The notes under the pieces: generated by a model | What the model was told of the DNA's origin: nothing | Seen by the model: the letters and a program-made list of their open reading frames with translations, nothing else | The model's database searches: none | Translations under genes and position numbers: made by a program | In this document: in pieces, positions 1-7,850 of the stretch | Layout: each line of letters starts with the position of its first letter | Numbering within the stretch: position 1 is the stretch's first letter | Source of the DNA: Streptomyces sp. HUAS ZL42 | Lineage (GTDB): Bacteria > Actinomycetota > Actinomycetes > Streptomycetales > Streptomycetaceae | DNA: 64,000 nt | Direction: 5' to 3' | Assembly (NCBI RefSeq): GCF_040782645.1 | Contig: NZ_CP160403.1 | Location: forward strand, 5,863,001-5,927,000

Positions 1-460
1 GGCCCAGTTGCTCGCGCAGGTAGTGGGCCCCGCTCGCGTCCCGCATGATGCCCATGCCCTTGGGGCCGCTGCTGGTCAGCAGACGGCCGCCGGCGAGGAA
101 GTCGACGTGCCAGGGGCCGGTGCGCGAGACCCGGACGGACAGCATGCCGGAGGTCAGGGTCGCGTGTTCCTCGTCGTACTCCGTGTGGACGGCGAAGTCC
201 TCCCGCTGGACTTCGAATTCGGGCCCCCGCGGCTGCTCGCCCTCGAAGTGGGTGAAGGTGACGCCGATGACGTCGGGCATCGGGGCGTGTGCGCTGATCG
301 TCACGACCGGTCCCTTCAGCAGGTCGCCGCGGTGGCGGATGGGCTGGGTCGGCGCGTGGATGTCGAGCGTGCCGTCCGTGGCGGTGACATCGAGGACCTC
401 GACCGGGTGGGCCGCGGTGACGCCCTCGCGCAGCAGCCAGTAGCCGTCGGTGAACTTCAT
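1..460 (-). CDS. GH31 alpha-xylosidase, N-terminal part (cut by window edge)
   Basis: Only the first ~153 residues are present; the rest lies to the left of the window. The start MKFTDGYWLLREGV and the later stretch HVDFLAGGRLLTSS match the N-terminal beta-sandwich of YicI-type family 31 alpha-xylosidases, which remove alpha-linked xylose from xyloglucan-type oligosaccharides in the cytoplasm. The catalytic domain is not visible, so activity cannot be judged. The ATG lies 11 bases after the stop of the upstream permease with a GGA-rich site between them, making this the last visible gene of a sugar ABC-transporter operon. The import genes plausibly deliver the substrate. The family is clear; the exact sugar is inferred. 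Confidence 0.85.
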   Translation of the reverse strand, partial: MKFTDGYWLLREGVTAAHPVEVLDVTATDGTLDIHAPTQPIRHRGDLLKGPVVTISAHAPMPDVIGVTFTHFEGEQPRGPEFEVQREDFAVHTEYDEEHATLTSGMLSVRVSRTGPWHVDFLAGGRLLTSSGPKGMGIMRDASGAHYLREQLG

Positions 461-471
461 GTGGGGGGTCC

Positions 472-1293
472 TTACTTCACGGCACCCACGGCGATGCCGC
501 GGGTGAGGGTCCGCTGGAAGACGAGGAAGAAGACGATGGCGGGGAGCACGCCGAGCAGGGCCGCCGCGTTGGTCATCGTGGCGTCCATCAGGCGCTGGCC
601 CTGGAGGACGCCGAGGGCCACCGACACGGTCTGGTTGTCGTTGGAGATCAGCATGACCAGGGGGAGCAGGAACTCGTTCCAGGTCCAGATGAAGAAGAAG
701 ACCAGCAGCACGCCGAGGGTCGGGCGGCTGACCGGGACGACGATCCGCCACAGGACCTGCCACTTGTCGGCGCCGTCGATCCGGGCGGCCTCGATGATCT
801 CGCGGGGGAACTGGCCGAGGACCGAGGACAGCAGGTACGTGCCGAAGGCCGCCTGGATCACCGTGAAGACGATGATCACGCTCAGCCGGGTGTCGTACAG
901 GCCCACTTCCTTGCTCAGGTAGTAGACCGGGTAGACCAGCGCCTCCTGCGGCAGCATGTTCGCGAGGACGAAGAAGGCCAGGACCCAGGTGCGGCCCTTG
1001 ATGCGGCCGACGCCGATCGCGTACGCGTTCAGGACGGACAGGACCGTCGCCAGGAGGGCGACCGAACCGCTGATCAGTACCGAGTTGACGAGCTTCTGGC
1101 TGTAGTCCACGCGTTCCCAGAAGTCCTTCAGACCGTCCAGGTACAGGCCGTCGGGCAGGCTCAGTGGCCCGTTCTGGGAGTACTCCGCGGGCGACTTGAT
1201 GGCGTTGACCGCCACGATCAGGAACGGGACGATCATGAAGAGCGCGGCGAGGCACAGGGCCACCAGCACCGGATAGCGACGGACGGCGGTCAT
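472..1293 (-). CDS. Sugar ABC transporter permease (LacG/MsmG/MalG type)
   Basis: 273-residue inner-membrane protein of the CUT1 carbohydrate importer family. The EAA-loop signature that docks the ATPase is visible (IIEAARIDGADKWQVLWRIV), followed by the usual C-terminal segment with WNEFLLPLV. Hydrophobic segments fit six membrane helices. The ATG overlaps the stop of the preceding permease by four bases, so the two are translationally coupled. The longer open frame upstream of this ATG is a shadow of that neighbour. No ATPase gene is present; in Streptomyces such importers usually share the MsiK ATPase encoded elsewhere. Substrate is probably a xylose-containing oligosaccharide, inferred from the GH31 gene downstream. 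Confidence 0.93.
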   Translation of the reverse strand: MTAVRRYPVLVALCLAALFMIVPFLIVAVNAIKSPAEYSQNGPLSLPDGLYLDGLKDFWERVDYSQKLVNSVLISGSVALLATVLSVLNAYAIGVGRIKGRTWVLAFFVLANMLPQEALVYPVYYLSKEVGLYDTRLSVIIVFTVIQAAFGTYLLSSVLGQFPREIIEAARIDGADKWQVLWRIVVPVSRPTLGVLLVFFFIWTWNEFLLPLVMLISNDNQTVSVALGVLQGQRLMDATMTNAAALLGVLPAIVFFLVFQRTLTRGIAVGAVK

Positions 1294-2255
1294 GCGCGCG
1301 CCCCTTCCTCCGCGTCCTCCGCGCGGGTCTGCAGCTTCAGCCCGACCAGCGAGAGGGCGAGGATGATCACGGTCAGGACGGTGGAGATCGCGGCGCCGTA
1401 GCCGACCTGGGTCTTCTCGAAGAACGTGGTGAACGAGAAGTAGGAGGGGACGTTCGTCGCACCGCCCGGCCCGCCCTTGGTCAGGACGTACACCGCGCCG
1501 AACACCTTCAGCGCGGCGATCGAGCACCAGGTGAGCACGACATAGGTCTCCGGGCGGATCTGCGGCAGCGTGATGTGCCAGAAGCGGCGCCACCAGCCGG
1601 CCCCGTCCAGCTCTGCCGCCTCGTACAGCTGCGGGTCGACGCGCTGCAGCCCGGCCATGAACACCACCAGCGGGAAGCCGATCTGCACCCACACCATCAC
1701 GCCCATCACGCTGTAGAGCGCGATGTCGGGGTCGCCCAGCCAGTCCTGCTGCCAGGACCCGAGACCGACCGCGTTCAGCAGGGCGTTGAGCGAGCCGTTG
1801 TCGGGCGCCAGGATCCAGCTCCAGACGATGCCCGCGACCGCGATCGGCAGCACCTGCGGAAGGTAGAAACAGGCGCGCAGCACGGCGGCCACCCTGCTGC
1901 CGAAGTGCTTGCCGACGTAGTCGAACAGCGCGGCCGCCAGGACGAGACCGATCACCGTCGGTACGGCCGCCATCGCGACGACCATGAACAGGCTGTGCCG
2001 GAAGGACGCCCAGAACTCGGAGTCGTCCATCAGCTCCCGGTAGTTGGCGAGCCCGGACCACGTCGGGCTGCCCACGCCCTGCCAGTCGGTGAAGCTCACA
2101 TACGTGTTCATCACGAAGGGCAGGACGACGACCGCGAGGAAGGCGAGGATCCCGGGGAGCAGGAACAGTGCGTACGAGGTGCGGGGGCGGCGCGAGGGCC
2201 GGGAACCGTGGTCCTTGCCGACCACCCGCGCGTCCCGTTCGACGGTCACCGTCAT
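1290..2255 (-). CDS. Sugar ABC transporter permease (LacF/MsmF/MalF type)
   Basis: 321-residue partner permease of the CUT1 importer. It starts with a polar cytoplasmic tail, then a hydrophobic segment (LFLLPGILAFLAVVVLP), and carries the EAA motif YEAAELDGAGWWRRFWHITL. The ATG overlaps the stop of the binding-protein gene by four bases and the gene overlaps the next permease by four bases, so the three are one operon. With its partner it forms the transmembrane channel for sugar delivered by the binding protein. The family is certain; the substrate is inferred from the neighbouring GH31 enzyme. Confidence 0.93.
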   Translation of the reverse strand: MTVTVERDARVVGKDHGSRPSRRPRTSYALFLLPGILAFLAVVVLPFVMNTYVSFTDWQGVGSPTWSGLANYRELMDDSEFWASFRHSLFMVVAMAAVPTVIGLVLAAALFDYVGKHFGSRVAAVLRACFYLPQVLPIAVAGIVWSWILAPDNGSLNALLNAVGLGSWQQDWLGDPDIALYSVMGVMVWVQIGFPLVVFMAGLQRVDPQLYEAAELDGAGWWRRFWHITLPQIRPETYVVLTWCSIAALKVFGAVYVLTKGGPGGATNVPSYFSFTTFFEKTQVGYGAAISTVLTVIILALSLVGLKLQTRAEDAEEGARA

Positions 2256-3544
2256 TGCTTCGGCGCGCCCTTGTCGTACGCCTTCTGCAGGGCGTCCAGG
2301 TAGGCGTCCGGTTTCTCGCTGCCGGTGATCAGCTTCTGGGTCTCGGAGACGAGGACGTCGTAGAAGCCGGCGACGGGCCAGTCGGGGTAGAAGGCCAGGC
2401 CGTCACGGCCGGACAGGGTGTTGAAGTTGGCGATGAGCTCCTTGGACTTCGCGTCCGTGATGGCGGAGGCGTCGGCCGCGACCGGGACGCCGCCCTTGTT
2501 GCCGAGGAGGTTCTGGATCTTCTTCGACATGGTGATGTCGATGAAGTCGTAGGCGAGGTCCTTGTTCTTCGCGTTCTTGGGGACCACCCACAGGTTGCCG
2601 CCGGAGCCGAGGGTGAGGTTCGAGTCGGGCCACAGGGTGGTGCCCCAGTCGAACTTCGCCTCGTCCTGGAAGCGGCCGTACCACCAACTGCCGGAGAACA
2701 GGATCGGCGCCTTGCCCTGGAGGAAGGAGACACCGGCCTGCTCGGCCGTGGCGCCGCTGGTGTTCTTGCCGATGTAGCCCTTCTTCACCCAGTCGGCGAA
2801 GGTGTCCGCCGCGTACGTCCAGGCCGCGTCGTGGAAGTCGGTCTTGCCCTTGTACAGCTCGTAGGCGTCGACCCAGGAGCGGTCGGCCTTCGACAGGGCC
2901 AGCTGGTAGACGTACTGCTGGGCTATGTACTCGCCGCCGGAGTTGGCGAGCGGGGTGACGCCGTTCTTGACGAAGGTGTCCATCGCGGCGGTCAGTTCGC
3001 CGAACGTCTTCGGCTCGGCGATCTTGTACTTGGCGAAAAGGGCCTTGTTGTAGAAGACCATCGTGTACTCGGCGTAGTTGGGCACGCCGTACCACTTGCC
3101 GGAGCCCATCACGCCGTTGGCGTCGTACACGCTCGTCGTGCGCACGCCCGCGCTGAGCTTCTTGTCCCAGCCGCGCTTCGTCGCCGCGGCGGTCAGGTCG
3201 GTCAGCAGGCCCTGCTTGGAGAGCAGGCCCGCCGTCGCGTTGCCCTTGTTGTACTCCAGGATGTCCGGGGCGTCGGAGGAGTTCAGGGCCATCTGGGCGG
3301 TCTTCTGGATCTGTTCGAAACTCTTCTCCTCGAACTTCACCTGCACGCCCGGGTGGGTCGCCTCGAACTCCTTGATGGCCTCGGCCCAGGCGACGCCCAT
3401 CGCGCTGTTCGGGGCCTCGTAGTGCCAGAGCCGGAGGGTCTTGCCGTCGGAGGAGCCGCTGTCCGAGTCACCGCAGGAGGCCAGCAGCAGTGATCCGGTC
3501 AGGACCACCGCCGTCGCCACCACACGCCTTCGTGCCGTCAACAT
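2252..3544 (-). CDS. Sugar-binding lipoprotein of an ABC importer
   Basis: 430-residue extracellular solute-binding protein (SBP family 1). The N terminus has arginines, a hydrophobic core and a lipobox LLLASC with the lipidated cysteine at position 24, followed by a Ser/Gly/Asp linker. The mature part begins KTLRLWHYEAPNSAMGVAW, typical of CUT1 binding proteins. It captures the sugar outside the membrane and hands it to the two permeases downstream, with which it shares start/stop overlaps. It is the first gene of the operon. Two palindromes of LacI-operator type lie 56-94 bases upstream of its start and probably control it. Confidence 0.93.
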   Translation of the reverse strand: MLTARRRVVATAVVLTGSLLLASCGDSDSGSSDGKTLRLWHYEAPNSAMGVAWAEAIKEFEATHPGVQVKFEEKSFEQIQKTAQMALNSSDAPDILEYNKGNATAGLLSKQGLLTDLTAAATKRGWDKKLSAGVRTTSVYDANGVMGSGKWYGVPNYAEYTMVFYNKALFAKYKIAEPKTFGELTAAMDTFVKNGVTPLANSGGEYIAQQYVYQLALSKADRSWVDAYELYKGKTDFHDAAWTYAADTFADWVKKGYIGKNTSGATAEQAGVSFLQGKAPILFSGSWWYGRFQDEAKFDWGTTLWPDSNLTLGSGGNLWVVPKNAKNKDLAYDFIDITMSKKIQNLLGNKGGVPVAADASAITDAKSKELIANFNTLSGRDGLAFYPDWPVAGFYDVLVSETQKLITGSEKPDAYLDALQKAYDKGAPKQ

Positions 3545-3599
3545 CCAGTGCCTCCAGTGGGAGTCGGATGGGTTTCAGGGCGGCGTCACGCTGAATTCG

Positions 3600-3638
3600 T
3601 CGAATCGATTCGATGCGTGACGTCGAAGCGCTTCGACG
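3600..3638. promoter_or_regulatory. Two LacI-family-type palindromic operators
   Basis: Two perfect palindromes sit upstream of the binding-protein gene: TCGAATCGATTCGA (3600-3613) and CGTCGAAGCGCTTCGACG (3621-3638). The second has the central CG step and flanking arms typical of LacI/GalR-family operators of sugar operons. The spacing, about two helical turns between centres, would let two dimers bind the same face. The regulator gene is not in the window, probably lying beyond the left edge. Binding is inferred. Confidence 0.7.
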
Positions 3639-4326
3639 AGGGAAGGTATGTGCCCCCTGTGGGTGCGTCAATGGGGTGCGCGGGAATTGCTTCGGGGCGT
3701 TGGCGCATGAGCCCTCGCCCGTCGGGCCACCCGCCGGCGCCGCTCGCGGCCGTTGCCGCTGAACGCGTCGGCGGTCGAGAGCGTATATGCGGGAGCCGGT
3801 TGTCCGCGCCGCCGGAGTGGACCGACCTGGCCGATTCCTCTTCGCGGAGGCGGAGTTGGAAGGTCGCGCCGCCGGTTTCGATGACCGTCGGGGTGGAGGA
3901 GTTCCAGCACATCATGGCCAAGACGCGGACGCCGGTCCTCGCCGTGGTGGGTTTTCCGGCCATGCCGGGAACGGTGCCGTCGCCCCTCGCCGATACCGCC
4001 CCGTTGTCGCCGGTCTCACCCGTGGGGCGAAAGGGGCCGGTGGGCCCTGGATTCGATGCCCTTCGATGGGTGCGCGCGCAACTCGGCACCGGGGAAGGGC
4101 GGTTCGGGCGGCCCTTTCAGCGGGCGGATTTCAGCCATCGGCGTGGACATGACGAGTGCGCACAATTGGCACATCGCGACCACGCCTCCCTCACGTGCGA
4201 TACATTCGACGGCCTGAGCACCGTGTGGTACTGGGGGCGCGCGGACCGGGTGGGGGCCCGGTTCGGCCGACGGGTGCTCGATGTCGCACGCGCACCCGGA
4301 ACTGTCCCGTGGGGGGAAATGCGCAA
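3639..4326. other. Intergenic region without a convincing gene
   Basis: About 690 bases between the divergent sugar operon and matA. Open frames occur on both strands, but none has a good ribosome site, recognisable motifs or a consistent coding pattern, and none continues a neighbour. The region should contain the matA promoter and the upstream part of the sugar-operon promoter. A degraded gene cannot be excluded. Confidence 0.5.
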
Positions 4327-5646
4327 GTGAAAAAGTGGCGGGAAGACGCCCAACCGGAATGGCCCGAGGTGGCATCCGCGACCCAGGGCTCACCGGTGAC
4401 GGGGGGCAGCACTCAGGCGTTCGCGGAAACCGGACGACGTGAGGTCGTCGCCGACGCCCGATCCGCTCGGAGGGCCGGCGACGACGGAATACCGGCTCCT
4501 CGGGAGGCGGGCCACGACGGCCTGGGGGACGCCGCGCGGAGCGCCGCGAGCGACGTTCTGGCGAGGGCGGACGGCAACGACGTTCTGGCGAAGGCGGACG
4601 GCAACGGCATCCTCGCGAAGGCCGCCGGCAACGGCGTAGAAGCGAAGGCCGTGGGCAAGGACGTATGGGCGAAGGCCACCACCGACGACGTACGGCCGAA
4701 GTCCTTCGACAGTGACCTGAAGGCGTTCCGCCGCGACATATGGGCGAGGCCCGCGCCGGATCGTGACGAGCCGTCCGCCGCTGGCGGTGCGGCCGGGAGC
4801 GGTTCCGGAGCAGCGGCCACACCCGCAGCCGTACCCGCACCCGTACCCGCACCCGTACCCGTACCCGCACCCGTCCGCGACCCGTGGCAGGAGGACCCCG
4901 ACGAGGTCGCGCACACGCACGACCCGCACGAGGTGACGGTCCAGCTCGACGCCGTGCAGTTCGGGGACCTGCGGCTGCAGCCGGTCGACGGTGGTGCTCC
5001 GGGCGACGGCCAGGACGGCTCGGACGGGCCGGTGTTCGTCGACGAGTCGGGCCGCCGCAGCCGTACCTTCCGCCGTATCGGCATCGCCATCGGGCTCGGC
5101 TGTGCGGCCTATGCCGTCGTCATCGTGGCCACGCTGCTGTCGGGCAACTCCAGCGCGCCCTGGCTCCCGGTCCCCGTACAGGACGACGGCAAGCCGGCCG
5201 GGCAGGTCGACACCTCCCCGCTGCCCACGCCGGGGGAGAGCTCGGCTCCTTCGGGCACCGCTCAGCCCGACCCTGCCGCCTCCGCCTCCGGCAGCGCGAC
5301 CGTCCCGCCGGGCACGGGCCTGCTGCCCAGCGCCTCGGGCAGCGCCACCGGACCGAGCGCGTCCGCCGACCCGAAGCCCTCGAGCAAACCCTCCGCCGGG
5401 CCCAGTACGGGCACCAGCAGCGGCGCCCCGGAGCCGTCGAGCAGCTCGGTCCCCAACCCCTCGACCAGCCCATCCGCGTCGAGCGGCGGCGGATCGCCCG
5501 ACCCGAGCTCCTCGCCATCCCCGGCCGGCGGCATCACCACCACCGTGGCCGAAGGACCGGCGGAGCCGAGCCCCGTCGCCTCCGCCGCCGGGGCGTCGGA
5601 GGTGCGCCCGGCCACTGCTTCCTCGTCCCCGGAGAACGTCCTCTGA
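4327..5646 (+). CDS. matA: MatA-type membrane-anchored protein with repetitive N terminus
   Basis: 439-residue protein started at a GTG nine bases after a GGGGGG site. Residues ~79-123 are five 9-residue repeats (pattern A-K-A-x-G-N-x-V-x). A Pro/Ala/Val-rich stretch follows at ~169-182, a single membrane helix at ~256-278 (IGIAIGLGCAAYAVVIVATL), and a Ser/Pro/Gly-rich tail probably outside the cell. It has no recognisable enzyme domain. Its stop overlaps the ATG of matB by one base, so the two are coupled. In S. coelicolor/lividans the matAB locus is known to make poly-beta-1,6-N-acetylglucosamine and cause mycelial aggregation. The name rests on position next to the matB-like gene, so it is less certain than matB. 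A scaffold or accessory role is inferred. Confidence 0.7.
   Translation: MKKWREDAQPEWPEVASATQGSPVTGGSTQAFAETGRREVVADARSARRAGDDGIPAPREAGHDGLGDAARSAASDVLARADGNDVLAKADGNGILAKAAGNGVEAKAVGKDVWAKATTDDVRPKSFDSDLKAFRRDIWARPAPDRDEPSAAGGAAGSGSGAAATPAAVPAPVPAPVPVPAPVRDPWQEDPDEVAHTHDPHEVTVQLDAVQFGDLRLQPVDGGAPGDGQDGSDGPVFVDESGRRSRTFRRIGIAIGLGCAAYAVVIVATLLSGNSSAPWLPVPVQDDGKPAGQVDTSPLPTPGESSAPSGTAQPDPAASASGSATVPPGTGLLPSASGSATGPSASADPKPSSKPSAGPSTGTSSGAPEPSSSSVPNPSTSPSASSGGGSPDPSSSPSPAGGITTTVAEGPAEPSPVASAAGASEVRPATASSSPENVL
4561..4695 (+). repeat. Five tandem 27-base repeats inside matA
   Basis: Five in-frame units of 27 bases, each beginning GCGARGGC or GCGAAGGC. They encode ARADGNDVL, AKADGNGIL, AKAAGNGVE, AKAVGKDVW and AKATTDDVR. 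Units diverge progressively towards the 3' end, as expected for an old tandem duplication under relaxed selection on exact sequence. Confidence 0.85.
4831..4873 (+). repeat. Short GTACCC/GCACCC repeat tract inside matA
   Basis: A microsatellite-like run of alternating GTACCC and GCACCC units encoding Val-Pro-Ala-Pro. Such tracts change length easily by slippage. Because the unit is six bases, length changes keep the frame and would alter only the proline-rich linker before the membrane helix. Confidence 0.8.
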
Positions 5647-7850
5647 TGGCACCCCGCACCAGCCGTCACCCCGCACGCACACGCGCACAAGGCTCAACGG
5701 CCGTCCGCCGCCGCTGGTTCCCCCTGCGTTACCTCCTGTTCTTCCTCCTCCTGCTCGCGATGACGGCGATGCTGCTGCTGCGCGGCTACGTGCACAGCGA
5801 GATCCTCGCCGACTACCGCGTCCGGCCCGAGGGCTCCTCCGACAAGGTGCCCGAAAAGATCCTCGACGGCGGCCCGGTCATCGACACCCGTGGCGGCCGC
5901 CCCGCCAGCCTGGACCTCCCGGACCACCGCATCGTCCTCACCTTTGACGACGGCCCCGATCCGAAGTGGACGCCCGAGGTCCTCGACGTCCTGAAGAAGC
6001 ACCACGCGCACGCCGTCTTCTTCATCACCGGCACCATGGCCTCCCGCTACCCGGACCTGGTGCGCCGCATGGTGGACGAGGGCCACGAGATCGGCCTGCA
6101 CACCTTCAACCACCCGGATCTGTCCTACCAGTCCAAGAAGCGCATCGACTGGGAGCTGTCCCAGAACCAGCTGGCGCTCGCGGGCGCGGCCGGCATCCGC
6201 TCCTCCCTCTTCCGCCCGCCGTACTCCTCCACCGCATCCGCCCTGGACAACAGCTCCTGGCCGGTGACCGAGTACATCGGCAGCCGCGGCTACATCACCG
6301 TCGTCACGAGCGACGACAGCGAGGACTGGCGCAAGCCCGGTGTCGAGGCGATCATCCGCAACTCCACGCCGAAGGACGGCAAGGGCTCGATCGTCCTCAT
6401 GCACGACTCCGGTGGCGACCGCCACCAGACCGTGCAGGCACTCGACCGGTACCTGCCCCAACTGCAGAAGCAGGGTTACGAGTTCCAGAACCTCACCGAG
6501 GCCCTGGACGCCCCGAGCGCGCACACGCCGGTCACCGGCCTCGAACTGGGCAAGGGCAAGGCCTGGGTCTTCCTGGTCGCGGCCTCCGACAACATCACCG
6601 CCGTCCTGGTCGTCGGTCTCGCGATCATCGGTGTCCTCGTCTTCGCCCGCTTCGGCCTGATGCTCCTGCTCTCCGCCGTCCACGTACGCAGAACCCGCCG
6701 CCAGGGCTTTCGGTGGGGACCGGACGCCCCGGTCACCGAACCGGTGTCGGTGCTGGTCCCGGCGTACAACGAGGCCAAGTGCATCGAGAACACGGTCCGT
6801 TCCCTGATGCGCAGCGAGCACCCCATCGAGGTCCTCGTGATCGACGACGGCTCCAGCGACGGCACCGCACGCATCGTCGAGGGCCTGGGCCTGCCGAACG
6901 TCCGTGTGATCAGGCAGCTCAACGCGGGCAAGCCCGCGGCGCTCAACCGCGGCCTGGCGAACGCCCGCCACGACCTCGTCGTGATGATGGACGGCGACAC
7001 GGTCTTCGAGCCCGCCACGGTCCGCGAACTCGTCCAGCCGTTCGCCGACCCGCGCGTCGGCGCCGTGGCCGGCAACGCCAAGGTCGGCAACAAGGACACG
7101 CTCATCGGCGCCTGGCAGCACATCGAGTACGTGATGGGCTTCAACCTGGACCGCCGTATGTACGACGTGCTGCAGTGCATGCCGACGATCCCGGGCGCGG
7201 TGGGGGCGTTCAGGCGCTCCGCGCTGGAGCGGGTCGGCGGCATGAGCGACGACACGCTGGCGGAGGACACCGACATCACCATGGCCCTCCACCGCGACGG
7301 CTGGCGCGTGGTGTACGCGGAGAAGGCCCGCGCCTGGACGGAGGCCCCGGAGTCGGTCCAGCAGCTGTGGTCGCAGCGCTACCGCTGGTCGTACGGCACC
7401 ATGCAGGCGATCTGGAAGCACCGCCGCGCGCTGGTGGAGAAGGGGCCGTCGGGCCGCTTCGGCAGAGTGGGCCTGCCGCTGGTGTCGCTGTTCATGGTCG
7501 TGGCCCCGCTCCTGGCCCCGCTGATCGACGTGTTCCTGGTCTACGGCCTGGTCTTCGGCCCGACCGGGAAGACGATCCTGGCCTGGTTCGGTGTGCTGGG
7601 GGTCCAGGCGATCTGCGCGGCGTACGCGTTCGCCCTCGACCGTGAACGTCTCACCCCCCTGGTCTCGCTGCCCCTGCAGCAGATCCTCTACCGCCAGCTC
7701 ATGTACGTCGTCCTGCTCCAGTCCTGGATCACCGCCCTCACCGGCGGCCGCCTGCGCTGGCAGAAGCTGCGGCGCAAGGGCGGGGTGTCTGCGCCACCGA
7801 GCGCACCGGCGCAGCGGGGGCGGGTCATGGACGGGAGGGCGGTCCGATGA
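5646..7850 (+). CDS. matB: MatB-type bifunctional polysaccharide deacetylase / family 2 glycosyltransferase
   Basis: 734-residue membrane enzyme. An N-terminal membrane helix (~20-40) is followed by an extracellular NodB deacetylase domain with TFDDGP (~98-103), HTFNHPD (~153) and RPPYSS. A second helix region (~310-345) leads to a cytoplasmic GT2 synthase domain with DDGSSDGT (~400), a DGD motif, ED in LAEDTDI and QRYRWSYG (~577), then C-terminal helices. All key motifs look intact, so it should polymerise an aminosugar and deacetylate the exported chain. In Streptomyces MatB is linked to poly-beta-1,6-N-acetylglucosamine and hyphal aggregation. The start overlaps the matA stop by one base and the end overlaps the acyltransferase by four. 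Confidence 0.9.
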   Translation: MAPRTSRHPARTRAQGSTAVRRRWFPLRYLLFFLLLLAMTAMLLLRGYVHSEILADYRVRPEGSSDKVPEKILDGGPVIDTRGGRPASLDLPDHRIVLTFDDGPDPKWTPEVLDVLKKHHAHAVFFITGTMASRYPDLVRRMVDEGHEIGLHTFNHPDLSYQSKKRIDWELSQNQLALAGAAGIRSSLFRPPYSSTASALDNSSWPVTEYIGSRGYITVVTSDDSEDWRKPGVEAIIRNSTPKDGKGSIVLMHDSGGDRHQTVQALDRYLPQLQKQGYEFQNLTEALDAPSAHTPVTGLELGKGKAWVFLVAASDNITAVLVVGLAIIGVLVFARFGLMLLLSAVHVRRTRRQGFRWGPDAPVTEPVSVLVPAYNEAKCIENTVRSLMRSEHPIEVLVIDDGSSDGTARIVEGLGLPNVRVIRQLNAGKPAALNRGLANARHDLVVMMDGDTVFEPATVRELVQPFADPRVGAVAGNAKVGNKDTLIGAWQHIEYVMGFNLDRRMYDVLQCMPTIPGAVGAFRRSALERVGGMSDDTLAEDTDITMALHRDGWRVVYAEKARAWTEAPESVQQLWSQRYRWSYGTMQAIWKHRRALVEKGPSGRFGRVGLPLVSLFMVVAPLLAPLIDVFLVYGLVFGPTGKTILAWFGVLGVQAICAAYAFALDRERLTPLVSLPLQQILYRQLMYVVLLQSWITALTGGRLRWQKLRRKGGVSAPPSAPAQRGRVMDGRAVR

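Noticed and set aside
3548-4330. A 260-codon plus-strand frame and a 167-codon minus-strand frame between the sugar operon and matA
   Set aside because: They overlap each other, have no ribosome site or recognisable family, and one runs across the LacI-type operators.
4561-4695. Tandem 27-base repeats considered as a CRISPR array
   Set aside because: There are no spacers between the units, the repeats diverge gradually and they are in frame inside a coding region; no cas genes are near.
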